A stretch of DNA of 64,000 bases, taken from assembly GCA_036426205.1 (NCBI GenBank), contig WSYH01002463.1, forward strand, positions 1-64,000. Direction: 5' to 3'. The position numbers were made by a program, and so were the translations under genes. A model generated the notes under the pieces. The model made no database searches. It was not told the origin of the DNA and saw nothing but the letters and a program-made list of their open reading frames with translations. This DNA comes from Ascaphus truei. Taxonomy: Eukaryota; Chordata; Amphibia; Anura; Ascaphidae. How positions within the stretch are numbered: the first letter of the stretch is position 1; each line of letters opens with the position of its first letter. Of this stretch, positions 1-9,484 are shown one piece after another.

Positions 1-456
1 TCATCATCATCGTATGGCCTGAAGGGACACTGTTTTTCATGATTATGTACATTACAAAATAAACATTTCACGTCGGCCATTTTAGAAACCCGGCAGGAAC
101 AATTTGCTAGCTGCAATTTCACTCCCTTCAGCAACTTGCATACAGCACTTTCTAGCTGCAAATTCACTCACTTCAGCAAAATGCATTAGCTTTACAAACA
201 GCACTTGCTGGATGCAATTTTTTTTTTTTTTTTCTTCTTCAGCAAAACATTTTGGTTTTCTGTTTGGGTTCAGGGTGCTATTGCATCCACACTTCGCACA
301 TTCTCTGTGTATGCTAGAAGCACAACTGATATACACATTGGGACAGACTTCACTCATAGCATCTGTACTTTAGTTCAGCTCGGCGGCCATTTTAAACCCC
401 CGCATTTATTTGCAAACCCACAGACTTTTTAGTGTCGACCCGCATTCTCCACCATA
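1..456 (-). mobile_element. Internal leader of a minus-strand LTR element
   Basis: On the minus strand this lies directly downstream of the LTR at 457-1231. It opens with TATGGTGGAGAATGCGGG (about 439-456), and the TGG just inside an LTR is the usual start of a tRNA primer-binding site. The matching tRNA was not identified. Between about 110 and 215 an imperfect tandem repeat of roughly 55 bp (CTAGCTGCAA..TCACTCCCTTCAGCAA) ends in a T-run. No gag motif is visible; the element runs off the window start. Confidence 0.5.
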
Positions 457-1231
457 TGTGACAAACGCCCCTCTTTTGTAGTGCTGACGTCTGTCTGGGT
501 TCTTCCCGACACAGTCTTCTAGGGTTAATTATACAACAAACAGGATCATGCAAAGTATTATGCTGCTTAACTCAGGCTTCTGCCTGCTTTATTTTCATCC
601 AAGTAAGGTACTGCAGCTTTAACATGTGTAGGTTAGAGGTACTCAGATACTTTCATTCAGCAGTTCACACATTTCAGTGTTACAATATTTCCCACACTGT
701 TATTTCAAGAAATAAAACCAAAATCATATAAGCAAATCCTATCCCTTTCAGGGATCTAACTACACATCAGAATCAGTCTCTCTAACAGCTGCTGGCCAAC
801 TAAACTGGTTCCCCAGCTTAAAACAATGCTCTCTCATTTAGGGACACAAGATACAGCACAGTCTTTTAGCAACAGCAGTAATCATTTGTTTTGTCTTATC
901 TGTTCGTGGTGTCCAGGCAAATCCTCTGGTACTGTCATACGTGGAGAGGCCGTCAACCTCGATACTGGATGCAGGAGAGTAGCGACACCCCCAGCCCCCA
1001 GGCTCCAAGGAGAGAGAGTGAAATGCAAAACCTCTCTGCTCTAAATACCTGTGCATGTGATTAGAAGAGCAGGTGAGGGAGAACTAGAGCCATTGTAATC
1101 TGTGGTCTGGATTTTCCATCCAGCTGCCTGAGGTAATGGGAAGCTGTGGAACGGATCATTTGTAACTATTCCTGCACTTTCTGCTCTAAAATGGGGCAGA
1201 AAGCTGCCTAACATCTTTGGACTATGTCACA
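457..1231 (-). mobile_element. LTR, 775 bp, TGTGACA...TGTCACA
   Basis: The block is bounded by perfect 7-bp inverted ends, TGTGACA at 457 and TGTCACA at 1225-1231, as expected of an LTR with TG..CA termini. A putative primer-binding site abuts the left boundary, which makes this the 5' LTR of an element read on the minus strand. It holds no long ORF. The second LTR and the coding part would lie before position 1. The superfamily (Gypsy or ERV) cannot be settled from the LTR alone. Confidence 0.55.
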
Positions 1232-1256
1232 ATATATATATATATATATATATATA
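1231..1256. repeat. (TA)n microsatellite
   Basis: Uninterrupted AT dinucleotide run immediately outside the LTR boundary, possibly the AT-rich target of that insertion. Confidence 0.9.
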
Positions 1257-2007
1257 GTAATATAATTGTTTCCGTCTTTATCTTCTTCCTCATTCTGTGT
1301 ACAGTACAGTCAAAGGCCCCACGGGCTGAAACGCATCAGAGGACCCGTTAGCACACTGTTTCAATAAAGCTTTTTCCAGTTTACCCATCAGCCTTCCTTC
1401 GTTTGCTCTTTTTGGCTGTGCTGCGCTTTTACCTCCTGTTGGAGGGTTTCCTTTGCACTATCGTCTGCTGCAAGCACGCCGGGTTGCTGCTGTCTTCCCT
1501 GCCATTCACTGCTGTTCCCTGCTCTTCCCCGCTGTTCCCCGCTGACTCCGAATGACGTCACAGCCGCCGGTCACGTGACCACCCACTGCGACGGAGCAGT
1601 TGCAGGAGGGTTGGCGGCAAGAAGAGGTGCATCATATTGTGAAGTTACGGTGCCACATATCGATTGTACAGTCTCTACAAGGCGGAAGATCATCATGAAA
1701 CTACAGTGATCATTAAAGACTTTGCGGGTGAACAAGCGAGAAGGATTATACAGTCACGGCATCATCCACTTCACCTAAAAGTGAGTCTTTCTATCTCAGT
1801 GTTAATAGAGCTTGTTTGGAGCCAGCTGCTGGGAAGGACAATGTTTATATGCCTAAATGTATACTCATGTGGAGTTCATAATCAACATCAATGCTTGGAA
1901 CAACATACAGCAGCACCTTTTACTCTTCTGAGCACCTGATGGGTTAAACATTTTGTTTCACTCGTGTACTTTACTGTATACTCTGAGTACTAGGAAAGAA
2001 AAAATCT
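1257..2007 (+). other. Unclassified repeat flank with degenerate hammerhead-like motif
   Basis: No supportable ORF. At 1309-1345 a GGCCC/GGGCT hairpin is followed by GAAACGC, the same arrangement seen at better-preserved hammerhead-like sites in this window, but here the CTGANGA half has decayed. A CpG-rich stretch follows at 1530-1620 (GACGTCACAGCC, CACGTGACC), then mixed sequence up to the transposon remnant that starts near 2008. It may be the 5' region of a PLE-like element; this is inference. Confidence 0.3.
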
Positions 2008-3238
2008 GTGCCATACTTACCTGTATCATACTGTACTTACAATACTACAGTACAGTACTTCAGTATACCACACTACCTTCCTGATGCTTGCCCATTACGT
2101 GCGATCACAATGGGCAACACAGTCGCAATATGGTCAATATATTTATTGCATCGTTCCACGGTGAGTACATCATTCCAAAAACTCAGTATGCCTTTCGCCA
2201 ACTCATCCTTTTTGGAGGGTTTCACGACTTTTCGGATATGGTCCTTCAGCTGATGCCAGACCATTTCGATCGGATTGAAGTCTGGCGATCTGTCATTGGA
2301 ATAAAAGGACAATTAGTTTAAGAGATACAGTACACAGTAAAAACAATGGGAAAAAAATGAGACACAGTTACCGCACTTACTCCGCTGGCGTCTTCACCCA
2401 GTTGATACCGCGCTCAAGGATATGCGCTGTTGACGCGGTGTGCTTCGGATCGTTGTCCTGGTAGAAACGGTGACCATCCGGGAACTCGCGTGTGATGTAT
2501 TCCACAATCTCAGGCACAATTTTGTCTTGGAAGAAAGCTTTATTCATGATTCCTATAACAAGAAAAGAAAAGTGCTCAAAAAACTGCACACTAGTACAGT
2601 ACAGTGCATAAGGCAAACTTTTATATTTTTTATATTTTACCTTCAAAGATGACAATGCATCCTGGTCCACACCTAGAGATGGCACCCCACACATGCATCT
2701 TCACTGGGTGTTTTGGATGCGGCTTCATAGATATGCGACCTTTTTTGTGGAATGCAAAGTTGGCAAATCTCTCCAGCGAAACAGTAGACTCGTCAGTGAA
2801 GATGCAATCCTGGAAAGTTTCTCCACTGTCGATCCATGCCTGGGCCTGGACCACTCTCTTGATTTTGTTAACATCCCTTATCATGTGGTACGCTCTGTAA
2901 TGACAAGGAATAAATAATTTTAGAGGTACAGTACAGTTTCTTAAACACCACTTTTATCTCCTGTACTGTCCAGTACTAACCTCACACGTCCATATTTCCA
3001 TCCAATTCTGCGTCTCATCTTCTTTATGCTGGTCTCGGATACAGTGAGATTGTGATTTTTCTGCAGAGTGTATTTGACCCTTCATGCACTCTTCTCATCA
3101 TTCTCCTCACTTACTGTATTTTGTCGACCAGATGAGTTGTCTCCCTACAATGTACAGAAAAACAACAATCCGGTAAGTTACAGTGCAGTAGGCCACAAGC
3201 ACAGCACATCATTTGGTGTAAAAATAGTATACAATGAG

Positions 3239-3570
3239 ATATTGTTCTATTAATATGCAGCAATATAAAAAATAACCATACTGTTGTTCTATAAATATAC
3301 CGAAATAACTATAAAATTAGATACAGTAGATCTACACAATATATTGTTCTATTAATATGCAGCAATATAAAAAATATACATACTGTTGTTATATAAATAT
3401 ACCGAAATAACTATAAAATTAGATACAGTAGATCTACACAATATATTGTTCTATTAATATGCAGCAATATAAAAAATATACATACTTTTGTTCTATAAAT
3501 ATACCGAAATAACTATAAAATTAGATACAGTAGATCTACACAATATTTTGTTCTATTAATATGCAGCGAT
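3239..3570. repeat. 102-bp minisatellite in transposase intron 1
   Basis: ATATTGTTCTATTAATATGC recurs at 3239, 3341 and 3443, and diverged near 3543, giving a 102-bp period and just over three AT-rich units. It lies entirely inside the first transposase intron (3145-3682). Confidence 0.9.
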
Positions 3571-3589
3571 GATAGATATACTGTATACT

Positions 3590-3656
3590 TGAAAACGAGA
3601 GGTAACTCTCAATGTATTACTTCCTGGTAAAATATTTTATAAATAAATAAATATAG
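3590..3656 (+). repeat. Short retroposon 3' tail
   Basis: ACTTGAAAACGAGAGGTAAC, then ATTACTTCCTGGTAAAATA and an (AAATA)n tail. The same sequence occurs in opposite orientation at 43990-44097, so it is a dispersed SINE or LINE 3' end. It sits inside transposase intron 1. Confidence 0.7.
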
Positions 3657-4109
3657 TTAGATAAATATACTTACTTAGTTACCGTTGGTGTCCTCGTGCG
3701 TTGTCTGGTTTTTCCGTGTGCATGATAGCTCACGGTGCTTGATGGCACGAGGCCAGAAGCAGCTAACCAGCGTTGGATATCTGCAATTCGGTGTCCGCTC
3801 GTGTACATCTCCTTAATTCTCATGCTGAGATCCTTTGAAATCTTTTTAACAGGCATTGCTGCGAGTAGAAAGAAATACAAACACAAGAATGTATATTCGA
3901 TGTTTAGTCGATGTGTATTCAATGTGCAGTGAATACACAAAATGGATGGTATATTTATACGTTAATGACTCACATGTGAGTACGCCCACTTTCAACACCT
4001 GTACCTCGTCGCCATTCATAAAAGGTTACACACTTTGCATAGCCCACCACTCGATGATCTTTATCTGAACTTGCCCTTGTCCAGATACTGCATTGTGCCA
4101 TCTGCTTCC

Positions 4110-5551
4110 ATGGAGCAACCCCGATTCTACGGACGCAGGAACCCACTCGCCTCTGCCGTGCCTGTCATGCAGAAAAAGTGAAAGGCGGCAGCCGTTTCCA
4201 AGCCAAGGCCAAAGCGACAGGCTAAGGCCAATAAAGAAAACCTTCTGCTGACCCCAAAGGCTAAGGGTCTTAATAGACGTAAGCCTTATTATGTCAAGAA
4301 GAAATACAGTGATGTACTCTCAACGCAGAATAAATGGCAGCCAACCCATCGAACCCGCAGACCACTTCCTCCAAAACGCTTCGACGATTCTGCCGCCTCT
4401 CTCCTGGATATCTTCAGGCCATCTTCGCCACTGCTCTTCGACGACGCTGCCGCTGGTGCCCCTGAAATCCACGGGTCACATTCTAGACGACTCTGCTGTT
4501 TCTGGCCCGGAAATCCAGAGGTCACTTTCTCCATGCCTCTTCGACGACGCTGCCGCTTCTCCTCTCCCGGATATCCACAGGTCACCTCCTCCACCCTTCT
4601 TCGGCGACGCTGCCGCTTCTCTCCATGGAACCCCCATCTCATCCTCCGTAGCACACATCCACCCAGATGTCCACAGCACGCCATGCACAAGAAGCAGCTC
4701 GTTAGACCGGATGCTGAATGGGATAAGTGCGGATATCCCCGGGAACTCTATTGTGCTGGCAAAGATAGATCTGCTTCTGGAGACCATGCTAAATATGGAT
4801 CAACGGATGCTAAATATGGATCAACGGATGCAGAAGATGGATCAACGGATGGAGAAGATGGATCGACGGATGGAGAAGATAGAGACTGACATAGCGGGGA
4901 TACATAATTTGCTCGGTGTTCATGTCCCTGTATCCCCGACGCCGGAGAAGGAGGGTGGCATGAATGAGACCTTCGACCACCTTCCATCACCAAGCGCACC
5001 CCCTCCACCAGAAGATTTTGTGTACATGTATGCCGTTGAGGAGGAGTATAACATGACAACCCCGTCAAGACCACGCCAGGAGACAACACGGTGACCAAGA
5101 CAGAAGGAAAGCTTCCTCCCAGACAACCTACCCTCGCCCGCCGCCACAAGCACACCCACTCACAGAAGAACACCCGCTTCCAGAACCCAACCTACATTCG
5201 CTTGCATCGATACGGTGCCCGACATCATCCTGCGCGATCTGCCACCGGCACTCAGGGAGAAGTATAGGGTGATGAGTGCTGGTGTACCCCACAAGTATGC
5301 CTTGTTAATTTTTAAGCACCACGTGTCTACTTGATGTACTGCGAGTGGGCATACAAAGTGAACTATGAAGAAAATTGCGAAAATAAGGCGCTTCCTGACA
5401 ATTTAAGAAAAACCATTCTGGAGGAATTGCGGCGCTTTTTTTCAATTACAGATCCTTTAATGAAAGGCGTTCAAGACTGCACTAATGGCATTTTGCGCCA
5501 TACAAGGCATCGGCCATGGAAGGACAATCTGGTGGGGTACGCATTTGCGTG
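4110..5551 (+). pseudogene. Coiled-coil / BEN-domain-like transposon protein, broken
   Basis: The gene starts at ATG 4110 (MEQPRFYGRRNP), 250 bp from the transposase start and divergent from it, a layout that suggests a shared promoter. An in-frame TGA lies at 4179. A basic segment follows, then a frame change near 4470 to the open frame ending at 5094. That frame carries repeated (L/F)FDDAAAS..P-I-H-RS units and a heptad-repeat coiled coil at 4788-4885 (MDQRMLN, MDQRMQK, MDQRMEK). Another frame change leads to VPDIILRDLPPALREKY and, after a shift near 5330, a C-terminal part with NKALPDNLRKTILEELRRFF and CTNGILRHTR. This resembles a BEN domain, a DNA-binding or protein-interaction fold found in chromatin and transposon-related proteins. 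The BEN call rests on pattern only. AATAAA signals follow at 5748 and 5783. Confidence 0.5.
4788..4885 (+). repeat. 21-bp tandem repeat encoding heptads
   Basis: About 4.5 units of ATGGATCAACGGATG plus CTAAAT, CAGAAG or GAGAAG. Each unit encodes exactly one MDQRMxx heptad, so the DNA repeat lengthens the coiled coil without changing frame. Confidence 0.85.
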
Positions 5552-5595
5552 AGTGTTCAACTGTTGTAAATTTTTTGTAAATGTTTTGTTCCATG

Positions 5596-5683
5596 CCCTG
5601 AGGGCCGCAAACAGGCCCAGTTTTCAAAGGTTATCCTGAAAACCGGGCCAGTTTGCGGCCCTCGAGGACTGGAGTTGTGCAGG
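5596..5683. repeat. Hairpin MITE fragment, copy 1
   Basis: CTGAGGGCCGCAAACAGGCC and TTTGCGGCCCTCGAGGACTG face each other around AAAGGTTATCCTGAAAACC. It closely matches the fuller hairpin at 5924-6027, and the two share downstream sequence through CTGACTGACCGCTCTGCACA. The sequence style recalls the hAT MITEs common in frogs and fish; that attribution is from memory. Confidence 0.55.
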
Positions 5684-5923
5684 CCTGACTGACCGCTCTG
5701 CACAACATACTACTGTAAATGTTTTGACTTGCTGTACTCTACTATAATAAAGGAGATGTTGCGTTTTGTATATTTTATGAATAAAGAATTCTTTTAATTA
5801 CAGGTAAGACCATACTGTTGTGCTGTACTGTACATGTTTTGACCTGCTGTACTTAAATAAAGGAGATGTTGTGTGTTTTAACTTGTATTAATAAATGAAT
5901 GTTTTTATTTACTGTACACAAGA

Positions 5924-6027
5924 CCTGCACAATTCCAGTCCCCGAGGGCAACAAACAGGCCCGGATTTCAAAGGTTATCCTGAAAACCGGGCCAGTTTGC
6001 GGCCCTCGAGGACTGGAGTTGTGCAGG
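5924..6027. repeat. Hairpin MITE, copy 2
   Basis: Near-complete palindrome of about 104 bp: CCTGCACAATTCCAGTCCCC at the left pairs with GGACTGGAGTTGTGCAGG at the right. The loop is shared with copy 1 about 330 bp upstream. Confidence 0.65.
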
Positions 6028-7027
6028 CCTGACTGACCGCTCTGCACAACACATGTGACTGTAAACCATACTGACTGACTGAAAATGTTTTTACTTTCTG
6101 TACATAAATGTTTTCACTAGCAGTAAACCATACACCTGTTGATGTTTTGAATTGCTGTGCACTTAAAATGTTTTTACATTGTACAGTATTTGTAAATAAA
6201 TGTTTTTGTACTTACTCCACCAATAAAAGAAAATGTTGATTTGTTTTAAATTGTTCCATTGTCTCCTTTGATACTGTAACAAAATGCAGTGTTTCTAGAA
6301 TGTACTGTCCAGGCATACTGTACTGTATACTGTAGGCATGCTCAGCACTGTACATCACAAGAGTATTAAAAAAAAATGCAAGACACATACTGTACTGTAT
6401 GTACTGGTTTAGAAGACACATATGTACTGGAATACATGTAGAATAAATGCATACTTTTTATTTTTTCGGGTTTATTATACAGTATATATATAAAAAAAGT
6501 ATTGTATACGGTCTGAAAACATCAGCATACTGTTTCTGGTATTCTATCCTAATCAATAACAACGGCCACTAAACTGTAGACTCTGGTACGTGGTTTTTTA
6601 AATCCGATTCAGCAACGTGCAGGCATTGTTACACAAAGCGATATTATCCATCGAAATCCCTCCATTTGCCGTTTTCCGCAAAGTTTTCTTTTCTGAGGAA
6701 AAAATTAATAAAAGTTTTACTGTAATGGTCAGTCCCCTAAAGAAGATCCCAGTCATTCCCACCAATAATTTTCTCGGGGGGCGTCTCCTGTTCACATGCG
6801 CATGCACCTACCGTCGATGTAATGACACGCATATGCGTTTCAAGAAGGTTCCAATGTGCATGCGCCTAGCGTTCCACCAATTGTTCAGTATCTGCAGTAC
6901 AGTACTGTAGAAGCCACTCAGCCAATGATATTGCTTACAGGAGAATCGCTTGCCTTTTGAATCGCACTGATATTGATACTGTATTGTCAAAATAAAAAAA
7001 ACACAGAAAATAATACGGCAACAATAC

Positions 7028-7618
7028 TCACCATAGAATTTCCCATTCAGCTGGTGCCTGCGCCGGGCCACTGCCAGTCCAGTATTCTTGATCATACACG
7101 TTGACAGATGACAGCGGGACTACTACACCTGTAGTCAGCTGATGAGGCTGGAAATCGCTTAGGTACATGCAAGCTTGCTCGAAACTGTACGCGAAATCTG
7201 GCTCAGGCTGCAGGTATCCGTGCGTGGACAGACAGCAAGGCTTGTCACTGATGGTCGGACCGTTATTGGAAGCCGGTGCTGGTGCTGGTGCATTGCTTGC
7301 CAGCGACTGACGTTTCTTACTTGGTTTTAACACGACCTTTCGCCTTTTGCCGTCTGCATCATAGATACTGGAAAAATCCGGTGATACACACCAATACCGT
7401 CTAATAAATTGGGGATCAATACGAAAAAAACATGGATCGCTACATAACTTTTTCCTTATTGCACGCTTCCACACATGAGGAGCTGGCGAAAATTTGTAAA
7501 AGTCATAGTTTTCGATAAAATACTGATAAATTTGAACAACTGTTGCCATCTTATCATCTGTTGCATTAATCGCGGCCCATATTAAATAAGCGTAGGTTCT
7601 GTCGGGTTTTTGGAACAC
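7028..7618 (-). CDS. Forkhead (winged-helix) domain protein in transposon
   Basis: Open for 196 codons. Residues about 4-95 align with the forkhead fold: PDRTYAYLIWAAI (helix 1), VQIYQYFIENYDFYK (helix 2), VWKRAIRKKLCSDPCFFRI (helix 3, the position of WQNSIRHNLSLNDCF in classical members), RRYWCVSPDF, then a basic GKRRK. The remaining ~100 residues are low complexity with an APAPAPA run. Such domains bind DNA, so a role in gene regulation or terminal-repeat binding is possible but unproven. The frame enters the domain without a good ATG. A strong Kozak ATG (GCCGCCATGAG, near 7638) lies in another frame, hinting at a 1-nt frameshift or an upstream exon. The ORF end overlaps a consensus donor (CTATG|GTGAGT, 7030), so a small 3' exon is likely. 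It reads inward from the right terminus. Confidence 0.75.
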   Translation of the reverse strand: MFQKPDRTYAYLIWAAINATDDKMATVVQIYQYFIENYDFYKFSPAPHVWKRAIRKKLCSDPCFFRIDPQFIRRYWCVSPDFSSIYDADGKRRKVVLKPSKKRQSLASNAPAPAPASNNGPTISDKPCCLSTHGYLQPEPDFAYSFEQACMYLSDFQPHQLTTGVVVPLSSVNVYDQEYWTGSGPAQAPAEWEILW

Positions 7619-7828
7619 GGCTGCATTTGTACACTCATGGCGGCGGGACTGACTCTGGAGAATAACAGAAACTGGTGTTTGTCTTTCTTTAATATGAAAA
7701 GCCTAAATTGATATATTATTGCAACCTCTTCCTTCTGTCTCAAGGCCAATTTACAATAGCACACTGTGGTATCTTTTTTAAACGAAACACCTGCAAGTCG
7801 ACACATTTCTAAAGCGCATGCGCATTAC

Positions 7829-8056
7829 AATTCATGAATATCTGCCATCTGGCGGACACGCGAAGAATTGCAACCTATTAAATCCGAACCATTCTCAATA
7901 AACGCATCAATCGCGCATCAACCGCGCATCAACCGCGGCTGAGAATGCAACATGAATGCGGCATGAATGCGGCATGAACACGGTGAAGTGCGTAGCATTC
8001 GAAAAAAAATCCCGGAAAAATGCGGTGATGTTGTAGAATAAAAGGGGCCGCAACAG
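7829..8056. repeat. Right terminal region of the composite transposon
   Basis: Ends in AGAATAAAAGGGGCCGCAACAG, followed by TA at 8057. Compare AGAATAAACTCGGCCGCGACAG, also followed by TA, at 29545-29566. The inner part matches the right half of the 396-bp MITE at 52439-52834 over about 100 bp. Short repeats CGCATCAACCG and CATGAATGCGG occur at 7905-7980. It would contain the promoter of the forkhead-like gene. Confidence 0.6.
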
Positions 8057-9480
8057 TATATTCTCTCTATCAGCGACCTAGCGAGAAGTTGGAATTCTTA
8101 GTGGTTAAGGTTATATATTAGGATGTGAACAAAAGAAAGAAAGCTCCCTATTATGTCGCACTCAAGAAAACACCCTAAGCTAAATTAAAAATACTATTTA
8201 TTAATGAATTAATTTTAAATATATTTATTAAAGCAAAATATTCAATGAACCAAATAATTAAAACAAATTAAAAAATAAAGGAGGTTTCTGTGTGCTAAAT
8301 ATCAAAGACGTCAGTGTAAATAGTGGAATAGCTATTAGTGACTATCCTTAGCCTCATTATTTCTGGCAACCCCGCATCTGTTATAATATGCCTACCAGAG
8401 GGTGAACACTATCCTTACTCATCGGCTGGTTAATCCATTTGTGTGCTCATTTACCGGGATGTAAATCACCCAATTGGGCAGGCAGCCTCATAGACCACTG
8501 GGTTGACCCACCAGGGGCCAGTGAGGCAGTGCTGAGTTTCAGCCCTTGTGTGCCAGCACTCTCATGCATGTATTCTGTGCTTAGCTGCAACATCACGCTA
8601 CTGCATGAACAGGGGTAGCATTGTTTAATCTACTACATGATGGTTACTTACATAATCACTCTCCCCAATTAGTGGGTCAACCCAGTGGTCTATGAGGCTG
8701 TCTGCCTAATTGGGTGATTTAGCACTGTAAGGGATCAGAATTAGATTTGAAGATCACTATCACGTCACTATATGCAGTGACGTATATACACTATATATAC
8801 AATGACGTAACATATCCCTTTTCAGGGTAAGGTATTTAAGAGGGTTCTATATATTTTGACCTGTGGTAGTTACCAGTGTCTGCCCCTATCCTATAGAAGA
8901 CAGGAACACTAATCAGTGTCATTTACACGTGACATCCATATTTATGTACCATTTACATTTGGCACAGAATGGGTGGTAGCTTTTTCGCATCTAATTTAAC
9001 TTTTTTGTTTTCCTTTCACATTAAACAATTTATTATTTTATTTCATTGGAGGAAGAGTGCTTGTTCATAGGGATTCTTTCTCTTTATGTATTGATTTCCC
9101 CTTAGTCCCTAGCACCCCTCCCCTCACACTACATGTGGTTTGGCATCACATTAGGCTGTGCGGTCTCCATCTTTCTTTCGAAGATATAGTTTGACTCTAA
9201 CCACAACAACATCAGTATTTGTTATCTTAGTGCAGCTATTTGAGTCATACTCTGTACTGATAATGTTCTACTACCTAATGCCCTCACTACATAATGTGGT
9301 TCTACCAATCAAGGACAACTAAGAAATATGATCAGATCAGCTATTAGGTTTAGTTTAAACCGACAGATTACTGCACACTAATATGCAGCGTTAATCAGTA
9401 TATATGATTCTTTACTGGTTAAAGATTCCTGCCCTCTCCCTTTCTCACTAGCTCTACTGTACATACTTCCACCAGGAGCT
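8057..9480. other. Unclassified AT-rich sequence containing one MITE
   Basis: Apart from the inverted-repeat element at 8463-8720, no ORF or recognisable element is seen. TATATACACTATATATAC at 8785 followed by GGTATTTAAGAGGG (8830) could be a promoter of a retroelement terminal repeat; this is speculation. Confidence 0.3.
8463..8720. mobile_element. MITE with ~50-bp terminal inverted repeats
   Basis: The left end, AAATCACCCAATTGGGCAGG and on through TAGACCACTGGGTTGACCCA, is repeated in inverse at the right end (8671-8720, ending TGCCTAATTGGGTGATTT). Total length is about 258 bp with a noncoding core. The superfamily was not determined. Confidence 0.75.
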
Positions 9481-9484
9481 CTCA

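Larger units (their letters stand above)
2073..3856 (-). pseudogene. Tc1/mariner transposase, five exons, one in-frame stop
   Basis: DDE transposase that would cut and paste the element at TA sites. Exons fit GT-AG rules in consistent phase: 3856-3683, 3144-2981, 2894-2641, 2552-2381 and 2289-2073 (stop TAG). The spliced frame is 981 nt, 327 codons. Exon 1 encodes the N-terminal helix-turn-helix (MPVKKISKDLSMRIKEMY). Exon 2 ends in a Tc1-type segment with MRRRIGW. Exon 3 holds the first catalytic Asp (FTDESTV) and HVWGAIS. Exon 4 holds the second ([10 protein letters not shown]). Exon 5 gives SPDFNPIEMVW with the catalytic Glu. The only lesion seen is TGA at 3084-3082, easily explained by CGA to TGA decay. 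The Asp-to-Glu gap is 32 residues by my count, against 34 in classic Tc1. Multiple introns are unusual for a vertebrate Tc1-type gene. The superfamily call is firm; the exon map is inferred. Confidence 0.85.
5552..6800. other. Intergenic part of the composite transposon
   Basis: Noncoding. Holds several AATAAA signals (about 5748, 5783, 5855, 5890) after the BEN-like gene, the two hairpin repeats at 5596-5683 and 5924-6027, and a partial ~115-bp tandem repetition around ATAAAGGAGATGTTG (5750 and 5860). Many TACTGTA/TGTACAG motifs occur. No ORF here has recognisable content. Confidence 0.5.
2008..8056. mobile_element. Gene-bearing Tc1/mariner-type DNA transposon remnant
   Basis: Proposed single element with three genes: a multi-exon Tc1-type transposase (minus, 2073-3856), a coiled-coil/BEN-like gene (plus, 4110-5551) that diverges from it across a 250-bp gap, and a forkhead-domain gene (minus, 7028-7618) reading inward from the right end. 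The right end reads GAATAAAAGGGGCCGCAACAG, then TA. The last ~228 bp are colinear with the MITE at 52439-52834 (GCATTACAATTCATGAA, GCCATCTGG..GACACGCGAAG, CTATTAAATCC). TACTGTA/TACAGTA motifs recur through the whole block. A fragment matching the left ~100 bp recurs at 19107-19208. No matching left terminal repeat was found, so the left limit is only where homology starts. Independent neighbouring insertions remain possible. Confidence 0.5.

Noticed and set aside
1..2007. Left terminal inverted repeat of the composite transposon
   Set aside because: Searched by eye for the complement of GAATAAAAGGGGCCGCAACAG and for the MITE left half; no convincing match, so the left end is left open.
4289..5173. 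Minus-strand frames of 103-141 codons opposite the BEN-like gene
   Set aside because: Shadows of the plus-strand repeats (RQRRRRRVEEV-type mirror of the DDAAA repeats); no domain.
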